6,335 bases of DNA from Chloroflexi bacterium UBA4733 (GCA_002404055.1 DHIZ01000356.1:1-6335); one strand, 5' to 3'; counted from the stretch's first letter, positions 1 through 5,628 are shown. Program-made: numbers and translations. The notes: generated from the sequence alone by a model not told the origin.

Positions 1-533
1 TTATTCCGTGACGGCTCCTTAGCGGAGTAGACCTTGTCGCCGGTCATCTGGTACGCCAGGGCCAGCGGCAGTGTGGCGGCGTACCACCCTTCACCCTGGT
101 AATCGTAAAAGATTGTGTTGTTTGGCTCCTCCGAGCGCCGGGCGTAGTTGTAGGGGAAGATGGCATAGGTGGTGAGCGTATCGGCCTGGGTCTTCAGCGC
201 AAGCCAGGTGGAATCCCCGGCATCTTTCCTGGCCAGCAGGCGCGTCTTCACGTCGGGAGAGAGGAGAAGACGGGGATGTTCAGCGCGGACTCCGGACAGC
301 GTGGTCACGCCGCCCGGCGCGACTCGCGTGCTGCTGCCGGCACTCGCCTGATTGGCGATACTGGTTGCTGCTGCAGCGCTCCTGTCGGTTGTGGCTACCA
401 GCGTTGATATGGCCTGCGTTGATTCCGACGTCGCCGTGTCTGACGAGGCGAGGTCGGTACTGCCATTGCCAGCGGAACGGCAGGAAGTGAGCACGATGAG
501 CAACGCGAGGACGACGGACAGTCGTTGCAGCAT
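1..533 (-). CDS. Secreted lipoprotein, heparinase II/III-like N-terminal region (partial, runs off left edge)
   Basis: An open frame of 177 codons starts at ATG 533-531 and has no stop before the window edge, so the C-terminal part is missing. The first 18 residues form a lipoprotein signal peptide: a basic start (MLQRLS), a hydrophobic stretch (VVLALLIVL) and a lipobox L15-T16-S17-C18, predicting lipidation on Cys18 and an outer-surface location. Residues 19-80 are a Ser/Thr/Ala-rich linker. From about residue 83 a folded domain begins with EHPRLLLSP, followed by TRLLARKDAG, FPYNYARR, GEGWYAATLPLALAYQMTGD. HPRLL-(F/L)-(S/T)P and LALAYQxTGD are typical of the helical N-terminal part of heparinase II/III and alginate-lyase-like polysaccharide lyases. 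The catalytic region would lie outside the window, so enzyme activity is inferred only. The upstream ribosome site is weak (GGAAAGG about 15 bases before ATG). It points the same way as the WD40 gene but is separated from it by about 230 bases containing a sheath-gene remnant. Confidence 0.7.
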   Translation of the reverse strand, partial: MLQRLSVVLALLIVLTSCRSAGNGSTDLASSDTATSESTQAISTLVATTDRSAAAATSIANQASAGSSTRVAPGGVTTLSGVRAEHPRLLLSPDVKTRLLARKDAGDSTWLALKTQADTLTTYAIFPYNYARRSEEPNNTIFYDYQGEGWYAATLPLALAYQMTGDKVYSAKEPSRN

Positions 534-664
534 AGGAGGAGGCCGACCTTTCCCGCTCCAGCCTTTGCCTGGGCGGATAGAGGACATGATTAAGAGTGGA
601 CATCCACCCAGCGTCACTACACCAGGAAGCAGACACCAAGGGGGCACGAGCATCACCGAACCTC
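534..664. other. Intergenic stretch upstream of the lipoprotein gene
   Basis: No intact gene is visible between the lipoprotein start and the sheath remnant. It should hold the minus-strand promoter of the lipoprotein gene, but I see no convincing -35/-10 pair. A near-palindrome GTGGA-CA-TCCAC lies at 597-608. Short open frames here have no ribosome site and no recognisable sequence. Confidence 0.4.
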
Positions 665-760
665 GTCAGCCCGAACGAGAGCGGACGGCGCAACCTACAT
701 TTGCCCGGCGGCTACCTCTCCCACGCTGCCTACGGCTACTTCGTCAGGCTGCACGTGACG
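665..760 (+). pseudogene. Decayed fragment of a contractile tail-sheath gene
   Basis: Read on the plus strand in the frame of base 668, this stretch translates to a run containing NESGRRNLHLPGGYLSHAAY and then GYF. It aligns without gaps to codons 57-83 of the intact sheath gene (bases 2580-2660; DESGRRNPHLPGAYLSHAVY then GYF). By my hand count 67 of 81 bases and 20 of 27 residues are identical over 665-745. Most of the base differences are in third codon positions, so the copy was under protein-level selection after the two diverged. Beyond 745 the match resumes weakly after losing a glycine-rich loop (VRLHVT against GRCYVT) and then ends at the 3' end of the WD40 gene, whose stop codon is at 762-764. 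Upstream of about 656 no convincing match remains, and there is no start site or rest of the gene. It is a remnant of a second sheath-like gene rather than a functional one. Confidence 0.78.
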
Positions 761-761
761 A

Positions 762-2093
762 TTACGGTTTCCAAACGCTGATGAAGTCGTGGCCGCTCGA
801 CAGGGCGACGCGCGTGCCGGCGGGGTTCCAGGCCAGGAGATAGACGCCCGTCAGGTAGTTTTGGCGGTTGCCCGCGAGCGACAACTGGAACGACTCCAGC
901 GTCTTCCCCGTGGCGGCGTCCCACACCTGCACCGAGTTGTTGTCACTGGAGACGAGGCGGCGACCGTCCGCCGACCAACTGACCGCGTAGACGCGCTGGC
1001 GCGGGCTGAGGGCGGACGAAGAGTTGCGTCGACTGAAGAGGAGCCAGATCTTGTTGTCGGTGATGTGCCCGCTATAGGCGAGGACCGTCCGGTTCGCCCC
1101 GACGTCCCAGATTTGCACCAGATGGTCGTTGTAGCCGGTGATCGCCAGGCGCTGTCCGTCCGGTGACCACGCCATTGGCTGCCTGATGTCGGGGCGGATC
1201 GACTGCTGGTAACTAAAGATCTGGCGTTGGGTCGCAACGTCCCATACGACGACGATGCCGTCGAACTCGGCGGCGATTCGCTTGCCGTCGGGCGACCAGG
1301 CCAGCCGCGCACCCACGCTGGGCTGCGGCAGGATATATGTTGCCAGCTTGCGACCAGTCGCTGCGTCCCACAGTTGCACCGTTTTGTCCTGGGCCACCGA
1401 AGCGACGGTCTTAGAGTCAGGCGACCAGGCGACCGCTTCCACCGGAGCAGCGCCGTGGCCGTGGTAGGCCAGGAGCGTCTGCCCCGTTGTGGCGTTCCAC
1501 ACCTGTACCTCCGGCTGCGCGGGCGTTTGGCCAGAGGCGGCGACCGCACCCTGATCGGCCGACGCGATGCGGGTGCCGTCCGGCGACCACGCAAGACCCT
1601 TCACGATCGTCTTGTGACCGGCATAGAGGAGCACCGACTTGCCGGTCGCGGCGTCCCAGATATGGACAGTGCGATCGCCCATCGCGGCCGCCGCGATGCG
1701 GCTGCCGTCGGGGGACCACGCCATGGATTCGAACCCGCCAGGCATGCCAAAAAGGTTGACGGATGAAAAAGGGATGTACACCCACGGGTTGTAGTACACC
1801 AGATAGGGAAGGGCCAACGTTCGCGTCGCCAGGAGCGCGAGGGCGACGAGGAGCAGCGGAATAAGGATCGTCCCCAGGCAGCAACCGCAGCCCCGGCGAG
1901 CCGTACCGCCGGCGGCCTGCTGCATAGCGGCAACGCGCGCGGCCTGCACCCGCGGGTCGGCGTAGGGGCTACCCGGTGGCAAGTTAGCCATTGCTCGCAC
2001 CGCCTTAATTCGTGGCGCCACCGGTACCCCGCCGCCGCCTCGCCGTTGCAAGTCGGTTTCTCGTGTTGCTCCGCGCGCCATCCCATTCATCAT
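762..2093 (-). CDS. Membrane-anchored seven-repeat WD40 beta-propeller protein
   Basis: The longest reading is 443 residues. Residues 73-95 (LGTILIPLLLVALALLATRT) form one transmembrane segment, preceded by a Cys cluster (CGCC, 69-72) and a basic pair (RR). The rest is a single WD40 domain, about residues 121-443, with seven repeats marked by (A/S)W(S/N)PDG near each start and VxxWDxATG near each end (for example VHIWDAATG at 143-151, VQLWDAATG at 239-247, VQVWDAATG at 388-396). Seven repeats match one complete propeller, a protein-interaction scaffold; no enzymatic domain is seen. ATG 1991 (residue 35) is probably the true start: it is preceded by AAGGCGGTG at suitable spacing, while ATG 2093 has only a weak AGG and the extra 34 residues look unstructured. 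I give the longest frame so nothing is lost. It is divergent from the CIS operon and shares its control region. Its role is unknown; sensing or anchoring at the membrane is possible. The last codons abut the sheath remnant. Confidence 0.9.
   Translation of the reverse strand: MMNGMARGATRETDLQRRGGGGVPVAPRIKAVRAMANLPPGSPYADPRVQAARVAAMQQAAGGTARRGCGCCLGTILIPLLLVALALLATRTLALPYLVYYNPWVYIPFSSVNLFGMPGGFESMAWSPDGSRIAAAAMGDRTVHIWDAATGKSVLLYAGHKTIVKGLAWSPDGTRIASADQGAVAASGQTPAQPEVQVWNATTGQTLLAYHGHGAAPVEAVAWSPDSKTVASVAQDKTVQLWDAATGRKLATYILPQPSVGARLAWSPDGKRIAAEFDGIVVVWDVATQRQIFSYQQSIRPDIRQPMAWSPDGQRLAITGYNDHLVQIWDVGANRTVLAYSGHITDNKIWLLFSRRNSSSALSPRQRVYAVSWSADGRRLVSSDNNSVQVWDAATGKTLESFQLSLAGNRQNYLTGVYLLAWNPAGTRVALSSGHDFISVWKP
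765..1733 (-). repeat. Seven tandem WD40 repeat units within the WD40 gene
   Basis: The DNA shows a recurring motif, on the plus strand roughly gccgtcSGGSGACCASGCC (the codons for AWSPDG plus flanking residues), near 1150-1175, 1283-1304, 1411-1432, 1573-1594 and 1705-1724, with more diverged copies near 965-981 and 821-836. Repeat starts fall near residues 121, 165, 219, 262, 306, 369 and 418. Spacing is about 43-53 residues, except for repeat 5, which carries an insertion of roughly 20 residues (WLLFSRRNSSSALSPRQ), giving about 63. The copies have diverged, so this is an old protein repeat and not a recent DNA amplification. Confidence 0.8.
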
Positions 2094-2100
2094 GAACCTG

Positions 2101-2115
2101 GTATGGCAACCATAC
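2101..2115. repeat. Inverted repeat GTATGG-N3-CCATAC
   Basis: Perfect 6-base arms around a 3-base centre (CAA), directly upstream of the longest WD40 start at 2093. It could be an operator half-site pair. If the WD40 start is 1991 it would lie in that gene's leader. Confidence 0.45.
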
Positions 2116-2117
2116 GG

Positions 2118-2137
2118 TTCTCGGCTACTACCGAGAA
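2118..2137. repeat. Inverted repeat TTCTCGG-N6-CCGAGAA
   Basis: Perfect 7-base arms around the 6-base centre CTACTA. The right arm runs into a direct repeat, CGAGAATT at 2132-2139 and again at 2142-2149, a spacing of one helical turn (10 bases). This looks more like a protein-binding operator than a terminator, since no long T run follows. Confidence 0.5.
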
Positions 2138-2167
2138 TTTTCGAGAATTATGGCTCCCCCCGCTCAC

Positions 2168-2188
2168 TGTGCAGTCACAACCTGCACA
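2168..2188. repeat. Inverted repeat TGTGCAG-N7-CTGCACA
   Basis: Perfect 7-base arms with a 7-base centre (TCACAAC). The size and spacing suit a dimeric DNA-binding regulator. It lies between the two divergent genes, beside the AT-rich patch. Confidence 0.5.
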
Positions 2189-2230
2189 ACGTCCGGAGGC
2201 ACCCCTGCTGGCGACGCCGCAACCTCCCTT

Positions 2231-2255
2231 CCGGTGACGCTTGTGACCGGCCGGT
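2231..2255. repeat. Overlapping palindromes CCGGTGAC-GCTT-GTGACCGG and ACCGGCCGGT
   Basis: Bases 2231-2250 form an imperfect hairpin (seven of eight pairs, 4-base loop GCTT). It overlaps the perfect 10-base palindrome ACCGGCCGGT at 2246-2255. CCGGTGA also occurs as a direct repeat at 2231-2237 and 2251-2257. It may be an operator or mRNA structure in the operon leader; chance is possible in GC-rich DNA. Confidence 0.35.
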
Positions 2256-2272
2256 GAGCGAACGCTGGTTGA

Positions 2273-2303
2273 CTGCCCGCGCATGGCCGATGTCTGCGGG
2301 CAG
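2273..2303. repeat. Hairpin CTGCCCGC-N15-GCGGGCAG in the operon leader
   Basis: Perfect 8-base GC-rich arms around a 15-base loop, about 110 bases upstream of the sheath start. No T-tract follows on either strand, so it is not a standard intrinsic terminator. If transcription starts upstream, it would form a stable stem in the 5' leader of the sheath mRNA. Confidence 0.4.
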
Positions 2304-2411
2304 CACGCGGTGCCCGTTGTTGCGCTGCACGCCACCGGAGCGCCTGTCCAGTGGCGGGAACGCAGCACGATCAGCACTCGTTGACCCGGCGACGGCCGAG
2401 AGGAGCGCGAC

Positions 2412-4001
2412 ATGCCAGAATATCTGTCCCCCGGCGTCTATATCCAGGAGGTCGACAGCGGCCCGCGTCCGATTGAAGGCGTGGGCACTGCCTGTGCCGC
2501 CTTCGTCGGCCTGGCTCCCAGCGGCGCCATCAACACGCCGGCGTTGATTACCAACTGGACGCAGTACGTCGAGACGTTCGGCAGCCTGGACGAGAGTGGC
2601 CGGCGCAACCCGCATCTGCCGGGCGCCTACCTCTCCCACGCCGTCTACGGCTACTTCTTGAACGGCGGCGGCCGCTGTTATGTCACTCGCGTCGCGCCGC
2701 CGGTGGACAAAGACGCCAAGGCGGCGGCCGCTGGGGACGGGACGCTGGCGTTGCCCAGTCGCGCCTCCAAGGCGCGACCTTCGCTCACGGTTCGCCCCAA
2801 AGGCGGCGCTTCCCAGGACATTCAGGTGGAAGTCGCGCCGCCGACCGGTGAGAAGCCGCCGGAAGGAGACTTCACCCTGCGCGTGCGCATGGGGAAGGTC
2901 GAGGAGACCTACGAGAACATCAGCCTGGCCGACGGCAGCCTTCGGCCAGCGGTGCAGACTGTGAACGACGCCAGCCGCTTGATCGTCCTGGAAGTGGCGC
3001 CGGGCGGCGGACCTATCGCCGAGCGCACACCTGACGTCGGCACATACCTCGTGAAGTCGGCTCGCCCGGTGGCTGTGCTGCAGGTGCAGGCGAGCACCTT
3101 CACGGGCAGCGTCGCCGACCGCTCCGGTATGGAGGGGCTGGAGGTAGCCGACGACGTGACGATGGTCTGCTGTCCCGACCTGATGGCTGCCTACGAGAGC
3201 GGTGCGGTCGACCTGGATGGCGTCAAGGCTGTCCAACTCGCCATGATCGCCCACTGCGAGCGCCTGGGCGACCGCATGGCCATCCTGGATGCCGTTCCCT
3301 CTATGGCGCCGAAAGAGAATGGCCCGCTGTCTCCCCAGGAAGTGAAGCGCTGGCGCGAGGTCGTGACGAACTACGACTCCAAGTTTGCCGCCCTCTACTA
3401 CCCCTGGATCAAGGTGGCCGGTCCCGATGGTAGGCCGCTGGCCGTGCCGCCCTGCGGGCACATTGCCGGCATCTATGCCCGCAACGACAACCAGCGGGGC
3501 GTCCACAAGGCCCCCGCTAACGAAGTCGTGACGGGCGCGCTGGAGGCCGTCACCACGATCACCAAAGGGGAGCAAGACACGCTCAACCCTATCGGCGTCA
3601 ACTGCATCCGCTCGTTCACCGGCCGCGGCGTGCGGGTCTGGGGGGCGCGCACCCTGAGCAGCGACCCCGCCTGGCGCTATATCAACGTGCGCCGTCTCTT
3701 CAATTATGTCGAGAAATCGCTGGAGCGCGGCTTGCAATGGGTCGTCTTCGAACCGAACGACCCCGATCTGTGGGCGCGCGTGCGGCGCGATGTCGGCGCG
3801 TTCCTGACGGGCGCCTGGCGGGAGGGCATGCTCTTCGGGCTGTCGCCGGCGGAGGCTTTTTTCGTCAAGTGCGATGCGGAGTTGAACCCGCCGGATGTGC
3901 GCGACCGGGGCCAGTTGTTCGTCGATATTGGTCTGGCGCCGGTGAAACCGGCGGAGTTTGTCGTGTTCCGCTTCAGTCAGTGGGCGGGCGGCGGGGCCTG
4001 A
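2412..4001 (+). CDS. Contractile tail sheath protein (eCIS/phage-tail-like)
   Basis: This 529-residue protein forms the outer contractile cylinder around the tube; contraction drives the inner tube into the target. The N-terminus MPEYLSPGVYIQEVDSGPRP with GVGTACAAFVG is the standard sheath start, including the extended arm that links neighbouring subunits. Residues 40-95 (ALITNWTQYVETFG, then HLPGAYLSHAVYGYFLNGGG and CYVTRV) continue the conserved domain. Residues about 110-205 form a beta-rich insertion (FTLRVRMG, TYENISL). The conserved C-terminal sheath domain contains VWGARTLSSDPAWRYINVRR, LFNYVEKSLERGLQWVVFEP and GMLFGLSPAEAFFVKCD, ending in EFVVFRFSQ. Length is normal for a single-sheath system. 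ATG 2412 has AGGAG at 2401-2405, six bases upstream. It is the first gene of the plus-strand operon, 37 bases before the first tube gene. The family call is firm; eCIS rather than prophage is inferred from the neighbours. Confidence 0.96.
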   Translation: MPEYLSPGVYIQEVDSGPRPIEGVGTACAAFVGLAPSGAINTPALITNWTQYVETFGSLDESGRRNPHLPGAYLSHAVYGYFLNGGGRCYVTRVAPPVDKDAKAAAAGDGTLALPSRASKARPSLTVRPKGGASQDIQVEVAPPTGEKPPEGDFTLRVRMGKVEETYENISLADGSLRPAVQTVNDASRLIVLEVAPGGGPIAERTPDVGTYLVKSARPVAVLQVQASTFTGSVADRSGMEGLEVADDVTMVCCPDLMAAYESGAVDLDGVKAVQLAMIAHCERLGDRMAILDAVPSMAPKENGPLSPQEVKRWREVVTNYDSKFAALYYPWIKVAGPDGRPLAVPPCGHIAGIYARNDNQRGVHKAPANEVVTGALEAVTTITKGEQDTLNPIGVNCIRSFTGRGVRVWGARTLSSDPAWRYINVRRLFNYVEKSLERGLQWVVFEPNDPDLWARVRRDVGAFLTGAWREGMLFGLSPAEAFFVKCDAELNPPDVRDRGQLFVDIGLAPVKPAEFVVFRFSQWAGGGA

Positions 4002-4038
4002 TCGCCGCCGGGACATAGCATGAGAGAGGGGTGAGGTG

Positions 4039-4482
4039 ATGCCGGATGCGGTCAAGGATCCGCTGGTTTCTGCATGGTTCGGTATAGAGTTTCAGGGTCA
4101 GGTGGCCGGGGCCTTTCGCGAGTGTACCGGGCTCGGCAGCGAGAACGAGATCGTCGAGTACAAGGGGACCGTCGCCGGCAAGCCGACGATCAGCAAGCAA
4201 CCGGGCCGGCTGAAGTGGAACAATATCGTCCTCAAGCGCGGCATCACCGACTCGCTGGATATGTGGAAATGGCGCCAGACCGTCGAGCAGGGCGACATGG
4301 CCAGCGCGCGCAAGAATGGCACCATTACCATGTTTAGTCCGAAGGGTGAGGCGGTCGCCAAGTGGGACTTCGTCAATGCCTGGCCCAGCAAGATCACCGG
4401 CCCGACGGCCAATGCCGCCAACAATGAGGTCGGCATTGAGGAGATGGAAATCACGCACGAGGGCTACGCACGGACACAATAG
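4039..4482 (+). CDS. Tail tube protein 1 (gp19-like, eCIS tube paralogue)
   Basis: A 147-residue protein of the T4 gp19-like phage tail tube family, which stacks in hexameric rings to form the inner tube inside the sheath. Diagnostic parts are FGIEFQGQVAGAFRECTGLG (14-33), the LKRGITDSLDMWKW stretch (65-78), a W-(D)-F-x-N-A-W-P-x-K-(I)-T-G-P segment (109-122) and the C-terminal VGIEEMEITHEGY. ATG 4039 is chosen over the in-frame GTG 4036 because AGAGGGG (4025-4031) is then seven bases upstream. It follows the sheath gene at once, the usual order in both phages and eCIS. It shares the layout of the second tube gene at 5106 but differs over most of its sequence, so the two are old paralogues and not a recent duplication. 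Confidence 0.95.
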   Translation: MPDAVKDPLVSAWFGIEFQGQVAGAFRECTGLGSENEIVEYKGTVAGKPTISKQPGRLKWNNIVLKRGITDSLDMWKWRQTVEQGDMASARKNGTITMFSPKGEAVAKWDFVNAWPSKITGPTANAANNEVGIEEMEITHEGYARTQ

Positions 4483-4507
4483 GAGCTGAGAGCGAGGGAG
4501 CAGGATC

Positions 4508-4897
4508 GTGGCGGCGCCAATGCTGCAAACCGAGTTCCCTTTCACACTGCCTCTCGGCTATGTGGATGAGCGGGGCACGCTGCACCGGGAGGGCGTGATG
4601 CGCCTGGCCCTGGCCCTGGACGAAGTGGAGCCGCTGGGCGACCCGCGCGTCCAGGCCAATCAGGCCTACCTGAGCATCGTGCTGCTCGCGCGCGTCGTGA
4701 CCCGCCTGGGCGACCTGAGCCCGGTGCCTCCGACGGCCATCGGGCGCCTGTTCTCCCCCGACTTCGCCTTCTTACAAGAACTCTACGTGCGCGTCAACGA
4801 GGTGGGCTCCAGCGTCGTGGAAACGCAGTGCCCGGCGTGCGGCGCCCGCTTTCAGCTCGACGTGGCCGGCGACAGCGCCGCAGTTGGCGCGGCCTGA
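4508..4897 (+). CDS. Conserved CIS-locus protein with C-terminal CxxC, possible assembly factor
   Basis: A 129-residue soluble protein with no signal peptide or membrane segment. The N-terminal part (FPFTLPLGYVDERGTLHREG, then VMRLALALDEVEPLGDPRV) resembles small proteins found beside tube genes in phages and eCIS, including tail-assembly-chaperone-like proteins. A helical middle (NQAYLSIVLLARVVTRLGDL, FLQELYVRVNEV) follows. Near the end is one Cys pair, QCPACGARFQL (Cys108, Cys111), which looks like half a zinc ribbon; no second pair is present, so metal binding would need a partner or another subunit. GTG 4508 is chosen because GAGGGAG (4494-4500) lies seven bases upstream; ATG 4520 is an in-frame alternative. 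The stop overlaps the next start (TGATG), pointing to coupled translation. The role in tail assembly is inferred from position and general resemblance. Confidence 0.8.
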   Translation: MAAPMLQTEFPFTLPLGYVDERGTLHREGVMRLALALDEVEPLGDPRVQANQAYLSIVLLARVVTRLGDLSPVPPTAIGRLFSPDFAFLQELYVRVNEVGSSVVETQCPACGARFQLDVAGDSAAVGAA

Positions 4898-5094
4898 TGG
4901 ACCGATTGTCAGGCGGCAATTCGGTGGAGGGCGAGCGACAGCAGGCCACACCTGAGACCCGGCAAGCGGGTGCGCCGGGGGCGAACGGCGCTGTGGACAT
5001 GGCGCTCCTGGCGGACAGGGTCTACCGTTTGCTGCTCGCTGACCTGCGCTTAACCCAGAGGCGGGGTGCGGTACACGCCCGCCAGAACGGCTAA
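4897..5094 (+). CDS. Small 65-residue protein between the tube genes, unknown function
   Basis: ATG 4897 overlaps the stop of the preceding gene by one base (TGATG), and no separate ribosome site is seen, so translation is probably coupled. Residues 1-34 are polar and Gly/Ala/Pro-rich and probably disordered. Residues 35-58 (MALLADRVYRLLLADLRLTQ) form an amphipathic helix ending in basic residues (RRG). Small helical proteins of this kind are often found between tube genes of eCIS loci, but I cannot assign it to a named family. The stop TAA forms part of the strong ribosome site AAGGAGGG of the second tube gene. Its place in the operon and tight packing support a real gene. Confidence 0.72.
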   Translation: MDRLSGGNSVEGERQQATPETRQAGAPGANGAVDMALLADRVYRLLLADLRLTQRRGAVHARQNG

Positions 5095-5105
5095 GGAGGG
5101 AGCGC

Positions 5106-5531
5106 ATGGTTGACGACGCTCACCCCAACTACCGTTTCTACGTCGAAATCGACGGCATCAAAGAAGCAGTGTTCAGTGAGGTAGCGGGACTACAGGTGGA
5201 AATGGACGTCTTCGAGTACCAGGAAGGCGGGACCAACGACTTCGTCTACCGGCTGCCAGGGCGCACCAGGGTCAGCAACATCACGCTGAAGCGCGGCCTG
5301 ACGAGCAGCAACCAGTTCTTTCACTGGTGCATGGATGTGGCAGCCGGACAGATCGCTCGGCGCAACCTGTCGGTCGTGATGTTCGACGTGGGCGGCAAGG
5401 AAGTGCTCCGCTGGAATTTTATCGGGGCCTATCCGGTGAAGTGGATTGGCCCGCAATTTCAGGCCTCCGGCAACACGCCCGCCATCGAGACGCTGGAGTT
5501 GGCGCACAATGGCCTGCAGCGTAGCCGATAG
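5106..5531 (+). CDS. Tail tube protein 2 (gp19-like, eCIS tube paralogue)
   Basis: A 141-residue protein of the same tail-tube family as the gene at 4039. It has YRFYVEIDGIKEAVFSEVAG (9-28), VEMDVFEYQEGG (31-42), LKRGLTSSNQFFHW (61-74), WNFIGAYPVKWIGP (103-116) and the closing IETLELAHNGL. LKRG(I/L)T, the aromatic-rich segment ending in GP, and the IExxExxHxG-like end are shared with tube 1. In eCIS such as Afp and PVC, multiple tube paralogues have separate positions; a later one commonly joins the tube to the baseplate or spike, and that is the likely role here. ATG 5106 has a very strong ribosome site, AAGGAGGG (5093-5100), five bases upstream, which suggests high expression. Confidence 0.94.
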   Translation: MVDDAHPNYRFYVEIDGIKEAVFSEVAGLQVEMDVFEYQEGGTNDFVYRLPGRTRVSNITLKRGLTSSNQFFHWCMDVAAGQIARRNLSVVMFDVGGKEVLRWNFIGAYPVKWIGPQFQASGNTPAIETLELAHNGLQRSR

Positions 5532-5541
5532 GGTAGCGGAG

Positions 5542-5628
5542 ATGACGATAAAGGCGATGCCGTCCCACGAAGCGATGGTTACTATGCCTGGTGGTTGCGC
5601 GGCGCCCGTCAACCTGCAGCAGGTTTAG
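5542..5628 (+). CDS. Possible 28-residue small ORF between tube 2 and the proline-rich gene
   Basis: ATG 5542 opens a frame of 28 codons ending at TAG 5626-5628 (MTIKAMPSHEAMVTMPGGCA and eight more residues). GGAG lies directly against the ATG, closer than a normal ribosome site. It is in the same frame as the proline-rich gene that follows, so only this TAG separates the two. It may be a tiny real gene, a leader peptide, the broken start of the following gene, or chance. No family is recognised. Confidence 0.25.
   Translation: MTIKAMPSHEAMVTMPGGCAAPVNLQQV

Larger units (their letters stand above)
2094..2411. promoter_or_regulatory. Divergent intergenic control region between WD40 gene and sheath operon
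   Basis: This 318-base gap (420 bases if WD40 starts at 1991) must hold the promoters for the WD40 gene leftward and the CIS operon rightward. It is rich in inverted repeats, listed separately. AT-rich DNA is concentrated at 2134-2152; on the minus strand it contains CATAAT (2152-2147), a possible -10 box, but the nearest -35-like TTGTGA is 22 bases away, which is too far for a standard promoter. On the plus strand a TTGACT (2269-2274) looks like a -35 box, but no good -10 follows. The promoters therefore remain unplaced. Open frames crossing the region have no ribosome site and unlikely composition. Confidence 0.55.

Noticed and set aside
596..781. A 61-codon plus-strand ORF as an intact small gene
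   Set aside because: Only its middle and end resemble the sheath protein; there is no ribosome site and the first 20 residues match nothing, so it is better described as a pseudogene fragment.
851..1594. A 247-codon minus-strand frame and several plus-strand frames across the WD40 gene
   Set aside because: All overlap the clear WD40 frame and have Arg/Ser/Thr or Arg/Gly-rich translations typical of out-of-frame reading.
765..1733. CRISPR-like or DNA-level repeat array
   Set aside because: The repeated motif is explained by WD40 codons (AWSPDG) and the spacing and divergence fit protein repeats.
2273..2303. Intrinsic terminator
   Set aside because: The stem is good, but no T-tract follows on either strand and the loop is long.
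2175..4055. A 626-codon open frame on the minus strand, antisense to the sheath gene
   Set aside because: It lies opposite a firmly identified sheath gene, its translation is His/Arg/Asp/Gly-rich without any recognisable domain, and long antisense frames are common in high-GC DNA.
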